This document shows positions 53,307 to 62,229 of a DNA stretch of 64,000 nucleotides, one piece after another. The translations under genes and the position numbers were made by a program. Position 1 is the first letter of the stretch, and every line of letters starts with the position of its first letter. Source of the DNA: Dinoroseobacter sp049801095 (lineage in GTDB: Bacteria; Pseudomonadota; Alphaproteobacteria; Rhodobacterales; Rhodobacteraceae); NCBI RefSeq assembly GCF_049801095.1, contig NZ_JBNAGH010000008.1:1-64000 (forward strand). The letters run 5' to 3'. The notes below the pieces were generated by a model, which worked only from the letters and a program-made list of their open reading frames with translations, made no database searches and was not told where the DNA came from.

Positions 53307-54767
53307 TCAGCCTCCCATCCGGCTTTCGATCCGCGCGACCACCGCTGCCGGGACCTGCTCCTGCGTGAGTTGACCGAGCACCCGGGCCTTGGCCGCGGCG
53401 GGCATACGGGAATTGCCCTCGACAAAGGCGATCAGGCGCGCCCGGCGGTCTTCATCGAGTTCGAGCATTTCCGGGGCGGCGGCTGTGGTGAGGTCGGCCT
53501 CGGTGCGCACGGGGCGGATCTTGATGCCAGCGCCCAGGACCGGGCTGCGATCGGTGACCACCTCGCGCCCGGCGTGACCGCCCGCCCGGATGATCAGGTC
53601 ATCGCCCTGACGGCGCACGATTTCGATCCGTCCGGCCTCCAACCGGTCCTCTTCTCCCAAGAGCAGTACAGCGCCCTCGGGCGAGACCGCGCTGGAGGGC
53701 AGCAGCACTACGCCCGAAAGCTCAGGCTCAGGGGCGGTAACGGTCACGAAATCGCCGGGACGAAAGGCCGGTGCCTCCGCAAGCTGCGCGAAGAGGAGCC
53801 GCCCGGTCTGTCCTTCGCCCACCAGAGCTCCGGCCCGGGTCAAGCGGCCTTGCGCCGTGATCGCCTCGCCCAGCACGTCCAGCGTCACCGCCACATCGGT
53901 CTGGCGCAGCCGCCCATCGGGCCCCAGCAGGCGCAAATACTGCGCGGCGGAGGTGCGGAACGCGACCTCGAGCGCGGTCGGGTCCACCAGTTGGGCGATC
54001 TGCTCGTTCGCGGTTACCAGCCCGCCGATCACGGCGGTTGTGGCCGTGAGCGTGCCATCGAAACTGGCGGTGAGGGTGGTATCCTCAAGATCGCGCGCCG
54101 CCTCGGCCACTTCGATCTCGCGCCGGTCCACCCGGGTCTCGGCCAGATCGATCCGCGCCTCGGAGGCCGCCAGCGCCTGTCGCCGTGACAAGAGGGCCTG
54201 CACCGCGGCGGCCTCTGCCAGTTCGGCCACCTCGACGGCGGCTTCGGTGCCCACGCCCCGGTCCTGCAGGTTGCGCTGCCGCTCCAGTGCCTGACGGCGC
54301 AGGTCAAGCTGCGCCCGGGCGGCAGAGACATCATCCACGGCCAGTTCCAGCGTCCGGATTGCATCGCGCAGATCGGCGCGCGCCTCGTCCAGATCCGTGC
54401 GGACCTTTTGTAGTGCGGTTTCCGCATCTGCCGGATCGATCTGGATCAGGACATCGCCCGCCGCCACGCGCCCTCCCTCTTCAAAGGCGGGGTGCAGGGC
54501 CAGTACCGTGCCCGCGCTCGGGGCGCGGACCTCCAGCGTTCGGCGGCTGCGGATCTCGCCATAGACCGACAGGGTCGGGGTGATCGTCTCCGGGGTGAGG
54601 CTTGCGACACTCGCTGCATAGACCCGCTCGCGCGCCGGGCGCGAGGGCCCGTCATCGGCGTTTCGGGCAGTGATGGCGTCGGACAGGATCAGACCGCCCA
54701 AGCCCAGAAGCCCCACCGTGAGTGAGAGGAGCACGAGCCCGACAAGGCTGCGGGTCAGGAAGCGCAT
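53307..54767 (-). CDS. RND efflux periplasmic adaptor
   Basis: A 486-residue membrane fusion protein. An N-terminal membrane anchor (about 10-32) leads to the barrel-sandwich part, a long helical hairpin (about 130-230, rich in Ala, Glu and Arg) and a beta-barrel part. The C-terminal piece (about 440-486) is a short helical extension. It joins the AcrB-like pump to an outer membrane channel. First gene of the pump operon; a palindromic operator candidate lies directly upstream at 54801-54820. Confidence 0.88.
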   Translation of the reverse strand: MRFLTRSLVGLVLLSLTVGLLGLGGLILSDAITARNADDGPSRPARERVYAASVASLTPETITPTLSVYGEIRSRRTLEVRAPSAGTVLALHPAFEEGGRVAAGDVLIQIDPADAETALQKVRTDLDEARADLRDAIRTLELAVDDVSAARAQLDLRRQALERQRNLQDRGVGTEAAVEVAELAEAAAVQALLSRRQALAASEARIDLAETRVDRREIEVAEAARDLEDTTLTASFDGTLTATTAVIGGLVTANEQIAQLVDPTALEVAFRTSAAQYLRLLGPDGRLRQTDVAVTLDVLGEAITAQGRLTRAGALVGEGQTGRLLFAQLAEAPAFRPGDFVTVTAPEPELSGVVLLPSSAVSPEGAVLLLGEEDRLEAGRIEIVRRQGDDLIIRAGGHAGREVVTDRSPVLGAGIKIRPVRTEADLTTAAAPEMLELDEDRRARLIAFVEGNSRMPAAAKARVLGQLTQEQVPAAVVARIESRMGG

Positions 54768-54800
54768 GGCTAAGGATCTCCGGGCTTTGGGCGGTCCTGC

Positions 54801-54820
54801 TATTCTATACGTATGAGATA
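54801..54820. promoter_or_regulatory. Imperfect palindrome, TetR-type operator candidate
   Basis: TATTCTATAC and GTATGAGATA form an imperfect 20-bp palindrome (7 of 10 bases in each arm pair) centred on ATACGTAT. It is markedly AT-rich within a GC-rich genome and lies 34-53 bp before the RND adaptor ATG, where its TATAGA (minus strand) could be a -10 box. TetR-family repressors usually bind such sites on efflux promoters; no such regulator is adjacent. Confidence 0.5.
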
Positions 54821-54860
54821 AGCGGTTCCGTCGCAGAAAAAAGCAACAATCTCGAAACCG

Positions 54861-55193
54861 TTAGCCGAGGAGGGCGATCACCCCATAGAGCGCAGCCCCG
54901 CCCATAAAGACCGACAGGACCACGTTCTTGGTCAAAATGCCGGCCACGAGGGTCACCGCCGCCGCCGACAGGCGGGCCGGATCCGGCTCCCCGCCCGTGG
55001 CAGCGGGCCAGAGCACAAGGGGCGCGATCAGGGCGGGGAAGACCGCCACGGAGGTATAGCGCAAGTGGCGCAGCACCCATTCCGGCAGTTCCCGCCCGCC
55101 GAGCAGACCGATGAACGAATAGCGGATCAGGAAGGTGCCGATCCCCAGCGCCACGATCAACCCCCAGAGGGTCAGGCTCGACATTTCGGTCAT
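54861..55193 (-). CDS. azlD: AzlD branched-chain amino acid export subunit
   Basis: A 110-residue membrane protein, starting MTEMSSLTLWGLIVALG with about three to four helices, of the AzlD family. It overlaps azlC by 4 nt. Together AzlCD export branched-chain amino acids in studied bacteria. Confidence 0.9.
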   Translation of the reverse strand: MTEMSSLTLWGLIVALGIGTFLIRYSFIGLLGGRELPEWVLRHLRYTSVAVFPALIAPLVLWPAATGGEPDPARLSAAAVTLVAGILTKNVVLSVFMGGAALYGVIALLG

Positions 55194-55909
55194 GGCTTGG
55201 CCTCGCGGCGGCGCGTCTGCCACAGCTCAACCCGCGCGCCCACCAGAAGGGCGCAAATGGCCGCCGCGATGATGCCGAGGCTGAAGGGCATGCCCACAAA
55301 GAGCAGCGAGAGCACCGTCGCCGTCAGGGCCGCGGCCACATGGGCGAGACTGGTCAGGGCTGGTGCGATCAGGGCCAGAAAGGTGATCGGCAGCGCGAAA
55401 TCCAGCGCATAGTCCGGCGGGATCCGCGTGCCCGCCACGGCGCCGAAATAGGTTGCCGGATACCAGCAGAGGCAGATCGGCGTCGCGGCGCCCAGATGAA
55501 AGGCCAGCCGCGCGCCGAGGCTCATCTCGGGCCGGGCCTGAAACCGCGCGATGGAGACCGCGTAGGTCTGGTCCACGAGGAAATAGGCGGAGAGCGCGCG
55601 CTGCCACAGGGGCAGGGGGCCGAGATAGGGCGCGATGGAGGCCGAATACATCGCCATCCGCAGGTTCACCGCCAGCGAAGAGGCGAGGATGACCAACACC
55701 GGGGCGTTCTCGGTCATCAGCTGGATCGCCGTGAACTGGGCTGCCCCCGCGATGACGAGCATGGAAAAGCCCATGATCTCGACGATGTTCAGTCCAGCCT
55801 CGGTGCCGACCACACCAAAGAGCATGCCGAAGGGCACCACGACCAACAGGAAGGGCAGGCCGCCGCGGAGGCCGTCGAGATAGGGGCGATCAGGTCTGGC
55901 TGAGTGCAT
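55190..55909 (-). CDS. azlC: AzlC branched-chain amino acid exporter
   Basis: A 239-residue membrane protein of the AzlC family with about six helices; typical stretches are VVPFGMLFGVVGTEAG near residue 25 and a YFLVDQTYAVSIARF segment near residue 110. Export of branched-chain amino acids or analogues is the known role of AzlCD. The upstream 226 bp hold three strong hairpins. Confidence 0.9.
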   Translation of the reverse strand: MHSARPDRPYLDGLRGGLPFLLVVVPFGMLFGVVGTEAGLNIVEIMGFSMLVIAGAAQFTAIQLMTENAPVLVILASSLAVNLRMAMYSASIAPYLGPLPLWQRALSAYFLVDQTYAVSIARFQARPEMSLGARLAFHLGAATPICLCWYPATYFGAVAGTRIPPDYALDFALPITFLALIAPALTSLAHVAAALTATVLSLLFVGMPFSLGIIAAAICALLVGARVELWQTRRREAKP

Positions 55910-56003
55910 CGGGAAGATCCTTTGCCCGTTGGCTAGATCAAGCCGGAGGCAGGCGCAATCGCAGGTAACAAGGTGTGATCAGGGGGCGTGTCCCTGGTCG
56001 GAG

Positions 56004-56125
56004 GCGGGTCCTTTTCAGGACCCGCAGACGCGCGAGACCGGTCAGGGTCGCGCGTTTGGTCCTTCCGGAGAAGCGGGCGCTGGCTCAGGAACGGCGCGCG
56101 TCCGCCCCGACCGCCTCGGTCGGGG
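56004..56125. repeat. Cluster of three strong hairpins
   Basis: Three perfect stems in 122 bp: GCGGGTCCT/AGGACCCGC with a TTTC loop (56004-56025), CGCGCGA/TCGCGCG with a 12-nt loop that itself contains GACCGGTC (56029-56054), and CCCCGACCG/CGGTCGGGG with a CCT loop (56105-56125). The last lies 10 bp past the stop of the minus-strand gene at 56136 and may end its transcript. No T-runs. Confidence 0.55.
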
Positions 56126-56135
56126 CCATGCAAAC

Positions 56136-57191
56136 CTATTCGAAGGTCTTCGTCACGCGCCCCAGCAACATGAAGGCCCGGGCCGAGCGGGTATCGGCGA
56201 GCTTGATGATCTCTTCATCCGTGGCATGGGCGGCGAAGGCCGAGAAGGTTCGATCGAAATGGCGCAGGAAGTGATGGACCGTATCGCGAAAGATCGGGTC
56301 GGATTTCATGCGGGCCGAGCTCAGGGCAAGGCAGGACCGATCCCGGATCCCGCCCAGAGCCGCCACGGAGCGCCCGCGCTCCCCATCCGCGAACCGACGC
56401 CAGGCTTCGGGCTTAGCACGATCCGGCATCAGGTCATCCATGTAGATCCCGTCCTCGGACAGCAGGGTCAGCACATCCTGGGCCGAGCGGATCAGCTTGC
56501 CCGCGTTGCGATCTTCCAAAGCCCGGCGCAGGGCGCGAAACCCTTCCTTGTCCTCGGCGGTTTCGGGGAAATTCGCAGCGCGGATAAACTCCGACACCGA
56601 GATCGGTTCCCGCAGATCCTCGGGCGGCGCGTCCAGCCCGAGCGAGGGCTGCGGGTCGGGGCGGGTGCGCGGGGCCACGGGATCGGCCAAAGCTGCCTTC
56701 ACCTCGGAGGGCGGGGTTGCCGCCGCACCGGCGCGGGCGCTGGCAAAGGTCACGAGCGTGCTGTCCGTGTGTCGCGTGGTCTCGGCGATCTCGTCAATCT
56801 TGCGCGCCACGGTTGGGGGCACGCTGCCCCCGCTTACCGATTGGCGCAGGGCGGTCTCGCGCATGGCTGTGAGCGCCTCCTGCAGGCGCTCGGCCTCTTC
56901 GCGCATGATCCGCGCCGTGCGCGCCACGGAGGCCGCGACCCAGATCAGGGCGATGGGCAGAAACACCGCCAGCAGGATCATCACGACCCCGAGCCCACCC
57001 GCCCCGGTCGCTGCGATGCTGGCCCCGAGATCGAGGCCGAAGAACAGCAGAAGGATTGCCGCCAGCCAGACGAGGCTGAGCGCCAGCGCGATCACCTCGA
57101 TCGCCGTGATCGCCGGTTTGGGCACGTTCGGCGGGCCGGAAGACGTCCGGACACCGGCGGATCGCGCGGGGCCGGTACTCTGCTGCGCCAT
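56136..57191 (-). CDS. Membrane protein of unknown function
   Basis: A 351-residue protein. Two membrane helices (about 28-52 and 60-90) are followed by a helical stretch (VARTARIMREEAERLQEAL) and a larger soluble domain (about 190-351) with FIRAANFPETAEDKEGFRAL and a KFFLRHFDRTF-like region near the end. The layout suggests a membrane-bound helical scaffold or chemoreceptor-like protein. It lies between greA and azlC, 23 bp after greA on the same strand. No named family recognised. Confidence 0.7.
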   Translation of the reverse strand: MAQQSTGPARSAGVRTSSGPPNVPKPAITAIEVIALALSLVWLAAILLLFFGLDLGASIAATGAGGLGVVMILLAVFLPIALIWVAASVARTARIMREEAERLQEALTAMRETALRQSVSGGSVPPTVARKIDEIAETTRHTDSTLVTFASARAGAAATPPSEVKAALADPVAPRTRPDPQPSLGLDAPPEDLREPISVSEFIRAANFPETAEDKEGFRALRRALEDRNAGKLIRSAQDVLTLLSEDGIYMDDLMPDRAKPEAWRRFADGERGRSVAALGGIRDRSCLALSSARMKSDPIFRDTVHHFLRHFDRTFSAFAAHATDEEIIKLADTRSARAFMLLGRVTKTFE

Positions 57192-57214
57192 GTCAGGCTC
57201 CGTGCTGGGTTGCC

Positions 57215-57685
57215 TTACTTATACGCGATCTCGAGGATCTCGTAGGAGCGGACGCCGCCGGGGGTGCGAACCTCGACGCTGTCACCCTCTTCCTTGCCGA
57301 TCAGCGCGCGGGCGATCGGGGATTTCAGGTTCAAGAGACCCTTCTCGATATCCGCCTCGGCCTCGCCGACGATCTGATAGGTCTTCTCCTCGTCCGTATC
57401 CTCATCGACGATGGTCACGGTCGCGCCGAACTTGATCGGCCCCGACAGCGTCGCGGGATCGAACACCTGCGCCAGCGACAACAGCGCCTCGAGCTCCTTC
57501 ACCCGGCCCTCGATGAAACTCTGTTTCTCGCGCGCCGCGTGATACTCGGCATTTTCCGACAGATCGCCATGCTCCCGCGCTTCGGCAATCGCGCGGATCA
57601 CAGCGGGACGCTCGATGGTTTTGAGCTGCTTGAGCTCGGCATCCAAAGCCGTATGACCCCGGCGGGTCATGGGGATTTTATCCAT
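57215..57685 (-). CDS. greA: Transcription elongation factor GreA
   Basis: A 156-residue GreA: an N-terminal coiled-coil (about 1-75, EHGDLSENAEYHAAREKQ) with the acidic residues that enter the RNA polymerase channel, then the FKBP-like C-terminal part (about 80-156). It rescues backtracked polymerase by stimulating transcript cleavage. AGGAAAG precedes the ATG; a promoter candidate lies upstream. Confidence 0.95.
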   Translation of the reverse strand: MDKIPMTRRGHTALDAELKQLKTIERPAVIRAIAEAREHGDLSENAEYHAAREKQSFIEGRVKELEALLSLAQVFDPATLSGPIKFGATVTIVDEDTDEEKTYQIVGEAEADIEKGLLNLKSPIARALIGKEEGDSVEVRTPGGVRSYEILEIAYK

Positions 57686-57726
57686 GGGTCTTTCCTGAGA
57701 AGAGCGAGTCGCAACGTGAAGATTGA

Positions 57727-57754
57727 ACCATAATCAAGCCCGGCAATGGTGCAA
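57727..57754 (-). promoter_or_regulatory. Sigma-70 promoter candidate for greA
   Basis: Read on the minus strand: TTGCAC (57754-57749), a 16-bp spacer and TATGGT (57732-57727), about 42 bp before the greA ATG. Moderate match. Confidence 0.5.
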
Positions 57755-57810
57755 GACCGCTTTCGCGCGCGAAACGTTGCGTCCAACATCGTTGCGATGT
57801 GGCGTCACAA

Positions 57811-57839
57811 TTGACCCTTTCCGAAGGGACGGCTATCCC
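57811..57839 (+). promoter_or_regulatory. Sigma-70 promoter candidate for ETF-ubiquinone oxidoreductase
   Basis: TTGACC (57811-57816), 17-bp spacer and TATCCC (57834-57839), 60 bp before the ATG at 57900. Good -35, fair -10. Confidence 0.55.
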
Positions 57840-57899
57840 GTCCCGCAACATTATTTCAACGCCTCGGGATTCGCCGATGGCCAGCCAGTGTGAGAGCCA

Positions 57900-59549
57900 A
57901 TGACCGAAGTGCAGCGCGAAGCCATGGAATATGATGTTGTGATTGTTGGGGCGGGTCCTGCGGGCCTGTCGGCAGCGATCCGGCTGAAGCAGCTCAACGC
58001 GGATCTCGATGTGGTCGTGCTGGAAAAGGGCTCCGAAGTGGGCGCACATATCCTGTCGGGTGCCGTGCTCGATCCGGTGGGTCTCGACGCGCTGATCCCC
58101 GATTGGAAAGAGAAGGGCGCGCCGATCAATGTGCCCGTGCGCGAGGACAAGTTCTACATGCTGGGCGAGGCGGGCCAGATCCGGATCCCCAACGCGCCCA
58201 TGCCGCCGCTGATGAACAACCACGGGAACTATATCGTCTCCATGGGCAATGTCTGCCGCTGGATGGCTGAGCAGGCCGAGGAGATGGGTGTCGAAATCTT
58301 CCCGGGCATGGCCTGCTCCGAGCTGATCTATGGCGAGAAGGGCGAAGTGAAGGGCGTGGTCGCGGGCGAGTTCGGCAAGAACCCCGATGGCACCCCGGGC
58401 GACGGCTATGAGCCGGGCATGGAGCTCCACGGCAAGTACGTGATGCTCGGCGAGGGTGTGCGCGGCTCGCTCAGCAAGCAGGTGATCGAGAAGTTCGACC
58501 TCTCCATGGGGCGGGAGCCGCAGAAATACGGCCTCGGCATGAAGGAGATCTGGGAGATTGATCCCGCCAAGCACCGCGAAGGCTCGGTCACACACACGAT
58601 GGGCTGGCCGCTGGGCAAGAATGCGGGCGGCGGATCCTTCATCTATCACCTTGATAACAATCAGGTCTATGTGGGTTTCGTGGTGCATCTGAACTACGAG
58701 AACCCCTATCTCTTCCCCTATATGGAGTTCCAGCGCTTCAAGCATCACCCGATGGTCGCGGAGCTGCTGAAGGGCGGCAAGCGCGTGGCCTATGGCGCGC
58801 GGGCGATCTCCGAGGGCGGCTATCAGTCCATGCCGAAATCCGTCTTCCCGGGCGGCGCGCTGCTGGGTTGCTCGGTCGGGTTGGTGAATGTGCCGCGGAT
58901 CAAGGGGAACCATAACGCCATGCTCTCGGGCAAGGCCGCAGCCGAAGCCGCCTATGAGGCGATCACGGCGGGTCGCTCCGGCGACACGCTGGAAGGCTAC
59001 GAGGCGGAGCTGCGAGACGGCCCTGTGGGCAAGGACCTCAAGAAGGTGCGCAACGTCAAACCGCTCTGGTCGAAATACGGGCTCATGGCCTCGCTCACCA
59101 TGGGCGGGCTGGACATGTGGACCAACACGTGGGGCTTCTCGCTCTTCGGGACGGTCAAGCACGGCAAGACCGATGCCGAGGCCACGGGCAAAGCAGCCAA
59201 GTTCGAGCCGATCGATTATCCCAAGCCCGATGGCACGCTCAGCTTCGACCGGCTGACCAACGTGGCGTACTCCTTCACCAATCACGAGGAATCCCAGCCC
59301 GCGCACCTGACCCTGCGCGATGCGGGCGTTCCGGTGGCGCAGAACCTGCCGGATTATGCGGGCCCCTCGGCGCGCTACTGCCCGGCGGGGGTCTATGAGT
59401 TCGTCAAGGAAGAGGACAAGCCCACGCGCTTTGTCATCAACTTCCAGAACTGCGTCCACTGCAAAACCTGCGATATCAAGGATCCGGCCCAGAACATTGT
59501 CTGGACCACACCCCAGGGCGGTGACGGTCCGAACTATCCCAATATGTAA
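57900..59549 (+). CDS. Electron transfer flavoprotein-ubiquinone oxidoreductase
   Basis: A 549-residue membrane-associated flavoprotein that passes electrons from acyl-CoA dehydrogenases (via ETF) to ubiquinone. FAD binding is VIVGAGPAGLSAAIRL near residue 14. The C-terminal ferredoxin part has CPAGVYEF and NCVHCKTCDIKDP, the four cysteines for a 4Fe-4S cluster, then the PQGGDGPNYPNM end. The window's acyl-CoA dehydrogenase would feed it, ubiquinone coming through UbiA and the polyprenyl synthase. Confidence 0.95.
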   Translation: MTEVQREAMEYDVVIVGAGPAGLSAAIRLKQLNADLDVVVLEKGSEVGAHILSGAVLDPVGLDALIPDWKEKGAPINVPVREDKFYMLGEAGQIRIPNAPMPPLMNNHGNYIVSMGNVCRWMAEQAEEMGVEIFPGMACSELIYGEKGEVKGVVAGEFGKNPDGTPGDGYEPGMELHGKYVMLGEGVRGSLSKQVIEKFDLSMGREPQKYGLGMKEIWEIDPAKHREGSVTHTMGWPLGKNAGGGSFIYHLDNNQVYVGFVVHLNYENPYLFPYMEFQRFKHHPMVAELLKGGKRVAYGARAISEGGYQSMPKSVFPGGALLGCSVGLVNVPRIKGNHNAMLSGKAAAEAAYEAITAGRSGDTLEGYEAELRDGPVGKDLKKVRNVKPLWSKYGLMASLTMGGLDMWTNTWGFSLFGTVKHGKTDAEATGKAAKFEPIDYPKPDGTLSFDRLTNVAYSFTNHEESQPAHLTLRDAGVPVAQNLPDYAGPSARYCPAGVYEFVKEEDKPTRFVINFQNCVHCKTCDIKDPAQNIVWTTPQGGDGPNYPNM

Positions 59550-59593
59550 GCAGTCCGGCGCTCCGGCGCCTGTCTCTCTGAACTTTGCGTGAA

Positions 59594-59623
59594 GCACCCC
59601 GTGCCCGATCCGGCGCGGGGTGC
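59594..59623. terminator. Hairpin after the ETF-ubiquinone oxidoreductase
   Basis: GCACCCCG (59594-59601) and CGGGGTGC (59616-59623) form a perfect 8-bp stem with a 14-nt loop, 45 bp past the stop. No T-run. Confidence 0.4.
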
Positions 59624-59704
59624 CTATGCATTGCGACTTCGCAACGGCCTCGCTACGGTACCCCATACTCCAGCGGACACCCCCCAGTTGAGAGGTTTTT
59701 TGAG

Positions 59705-61393
59705 ATGATCAGACAGGCCGCCCTTCGCGCCAGCGTGGCGCTTGCCCTTGTGCTTATAGCGCCGATGACCGCCCCTGTGGCCGCTGCGCCAAACGGTGTT
59801 TCCGGCGCCTATCTCGCCGGTCGGACCGCGAGCCTGAACAGCAACTACGCCGAGGCGGCCCGCTATTTCGCCCGGGCCCTGATGCGCGATCGGTCGAACC
59901 CGGCGCTGATGGAAAGCGCGGCCATCGCCTTTCTCGCATTGGGTGACCAGAAAAGCGCGTATCCCATCGCTCTGAAGCTGGCCAAGGACTTCCCCACGAA
60001 CCAGATCGCAGGGCTCGTGCTGGCGGCAGATATTCTGGGCCCTGACGGTGATCCGGAAGCCGAGGTGCCCGGGGTCGGCCCCGTGGGCGACAAGCTCGTC
60101 GCGGGCTGGCGCGCGCTCTCTGCGGGGCAGGCGGATGAGGCCTTTGCCACCTTTGACGAGATGATTGCGGATCCGCGGACCCGGGCCTTTGGCATCTATC
60201 ACAAGGGCATGGCGCTGGCGCAGGTCGGGGATTTCGAAGGCGCGCTGGCGATGTTGACCGAGGATGGCTCTATCGCGGCCTCGCTCTCGGGGCGTGCGAT
60301 CATCGCTCAGGCCCAGGTGCTCGCGCAGCTGGGCCGGGCTGAGGAGGCGCGCAGCCTGATCGAGGCGCGGATCGGGCGGGACGCCCCCCGGGGTGCCGCC
60401 CTGCTGGACCAGCTCGAGGCCGGGACACTTGCCTTCGACGTGGTGCCCACGCCGCAAGCGGGCTACGCGGAGGCGTTCTTTACCGTCGCTGTCGCCCTGA
60501 ATGGACAGGCCTCCGACAGTTTCACCCTGCTCTATGCGCGGGTCGCGCAGATCCTCGCGCCGGATCATATCGATGCGACTTTGCTGACCGCGAGCCTGCT
60601 GGAAAACCTTGAGCAGTATGATCTGGCCAACAAGGCCTATGATCAGGTCCCGCGCAACAGCCCTGCATTTCTGACCGCCGAGATCGGACGCGCCAATGTT
60701 CTGCGCCAGGCCGAGAAGCCTGATGCGGCCATCGAGGTGCTGACCCAGCTGGTCGAGACCCATGGCAATGTCGCACGCGTGCATTCCGCGCTGGCCGATG
60801 CCCATCGCCGGATGGAGAATTTCACCGATGCCGCGGCGGCCTATGACACGGCCATTGAAATCTCCGAGGCGCAGGGTGAACAGGACTGGGTCCTCTATTA
60901 CGCGCGCGGCATCGCCAATGAGCGGATCGGCGAATGGGATGCGGCGGAGGCGGATCTGCGCCTCGCGCTGGAGCTCAACCCGGGCCAGCCCATGGTGCTG
61001 AATTATCTCGGTTATTCTTTTGTGGAGCTGGGCCGGAACATGGATGAAGCCCTCGACATGATCGAGCAAGCGGTCGCCGCGCGGCCCGATAATGGCTACA
61101 TCACCGACAGCCTGGGATGGGTGCTCTACCGTATGGGCGATTTCGATGAGGCGGTGCCTTACATGGAGCGGGCCGTGGCGCTCGAGCCGCTGGACCCGAT
61201 CATCAATGACCATCTGGGCGATGTGTATTATGCGGTCGGGCGCAAGCGCGAAGCCGAGTTCCAATGGAAGCGCGCGCTCTCCTTCGAGCCGGAAGAGGAT
61301 GAGGCCGAGCGCATCCGCCGCAAGCTGGAGGTCGGGCTCGACGCGGTCCTGATCGAGGAAGGGGCCGAACCCACCCATGTCGCCAAGGACTGA
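59705..61393 (+). CDS. Exported TPR-repeat protein
   Basis: A 562-residue protein with a signal peptide (about 1-26, ending VAAA). The rest is nearly all TPR-like helices: near the N-terminus YAEAARYFARALMRDRSNP, then, in the last third, well-formed repeats such as AEADLRLALELNPGQPMVLNYLGYSF and AVPYMERAVALEPLDPIINDHLGDVYY. Likely a periplasmic scaffold or outer membrane assembly helper. Its end overlaps the ispE start by 17 nt, so they are one transcript. I start at 59705 (GAGAGG upstream). Confidence 0.85.
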   Translation: MIRQAALRASVALALVLIAPMTAPVAAAPNGVSGAYLAGRTASLNSNYAEAARYFARALMRDRSNPALMESAAIAFLALGDQKSAYPIALKLAKDFPTNQIAGLVLAADILGPDGDPEAEVPGVGPVGDKLVAGWRALSAGQADEAFATFDEMIADPRTRAFGIYHKGMALAQVGDFEGALAMLTEDGSIAASLSGRAIIAQAQVLAQLGRAEEARSLIEARIGRDAPRGAALLDQLEAGTLAFDVVPTPQAGYAEAFFTVAVALNGQASDSFTLLYARVAQILAPDHIDATLLTASLLENLEQYDLANKAYDQVPRNSPAFLTAEIGRANVLRQAEKPDAAIEVLTQLVETHGNVARVHSALADAHRRMENFTDAAAAYDTAIEISEAQGEQDWVLYYARGIANERIGEWDAAEADLRLALELNPGQPMVLNYLGYSFVELGRNMDEALDMIEQAVAARPDNGYITDSLGWVLYRMGDFDEAVPYMERAVALEPLDPIINDHLGDVYYAVGRKREAEFQWKRALSFEPEEDEAERIRRKLEVGLDAVLIEEGAEPTHVAKD

Positions 61394-62225
61394 CGGCGCG
61401 CGGCTCGAAGGCTTCGCACCGGCCAAGGTCAACCTGACCCTGCATGTCACCGGGCAGCGGGCGGATGGCTACCACCTGCTCGACAGTCTCGTGGTCTTTG
61501 CCGATTGCGGGGACAGGCTCTGGCTCGATCCCGAGGGGGTGCTGGGCCTGACCGTCTCGGGGCCGCGCGCGGCGGGGGTTCCGACCGATGCGAGCAACCT
61601 GATCCTGAAGGCCGCCGCCCATCTGGGGGCCGCGCAAGGGGCCGCCCATCTCGAGAAGCACCTGCCAGCGGCTGCGGGGATCGGCGGAGGGTCCTCGGAT
61701 GCCGCAACAGCCCTGCGGCTCTATGCCGAGGCGATAGGCGGAGACCTCCCCGATGATGGCGCGGCGCTGGGCGCGGATGTCCCGGTCTGCCTGCGCGGGC
61801 GTGCCACGCGGATGTCCGGGATCGGGGAGGTGCTCGCAGACTTGCCGGGTCTGCCCGCGCTGCCCGCAGTGCTCGTCAATCCGGGCGTGGATGTCCCGAC
61901 ACCCGCTGTCTTCAAGGCTCTGGCCAAGAAGGACAACGCGCCGATGCCAGATGCGCTGCCCAGTATGTCCGATCCCATTGCCTTTGCCGACTGGCTCGCA
62001 ACGCAGCGCAATGATCTGGAGGCCCCGGCGCAGACCCTCGCCCCGGTGATCACCGACGTGCTGGCGCGGCTCGCCGCGGCAGAGGGCTGCGCACTCGCGC
62101 GGATGTCCGGATCCGGGGCGACCTGTTTCGGGCTGTTCGGGTCCGCGGCGGGGGCGTCAGCCGCCGCCGCCACGATCGCGGCAGATCATCCCGATTGGTG
62201 GGTGCAGGCCACGACCCTGCGCTAG
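61377..62225 (+). CDS. ispE: 4-diphosphocytidyl-2-C-methyl-D-erythritol kinase
   Basis: A 282-residue GHMP kinase of the MEP isoprenoid pathway. It begins MSPRTDGARLEGFAPAKVNL; the ATP loop is LPAAAGIGGGSSDAATAL near residue 95, and the C-terminal MSGSGATCFGLF motif is present. It supplies isopentenyl units to the polyprenyl synthase encoded next on the other strand. It overlaps the TPR gene. Confidence 0.94.
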   Translation: MSPRTDGARLEGFAPAKVNLTLHVTGQRADGYHLLDSLVVFADCGDRLWLDPEGVLGLTVSGPRAAGVPTDASNLILKAAAHLGAAQGAAHLEKHLPAAAGIGGGSSDAATALRLYAEAIGGDLPDDGAALGADVPVCLRGRATRMSGIGEVLADLPGLPALPAVLVNPGVDVPTPAVFKALAKKDNAPMPDALPSMSDPIAFADWLATQRNDLEAPAQTLAPVITDVLARLAAAEGCALARMSGSGATCFGLFGSAAGASAAAATIAADHPDWWVQATTLR

Positions 62226-62229
62226 GCGC

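Noticed and set aside
49901..53425. Longer 1174-residue reading of the RND transporter
   Set aside because: The extra 40 residues overlap the adaptor gene and are Arg/Ser-rich; the start at 53305 is the family-typical one.
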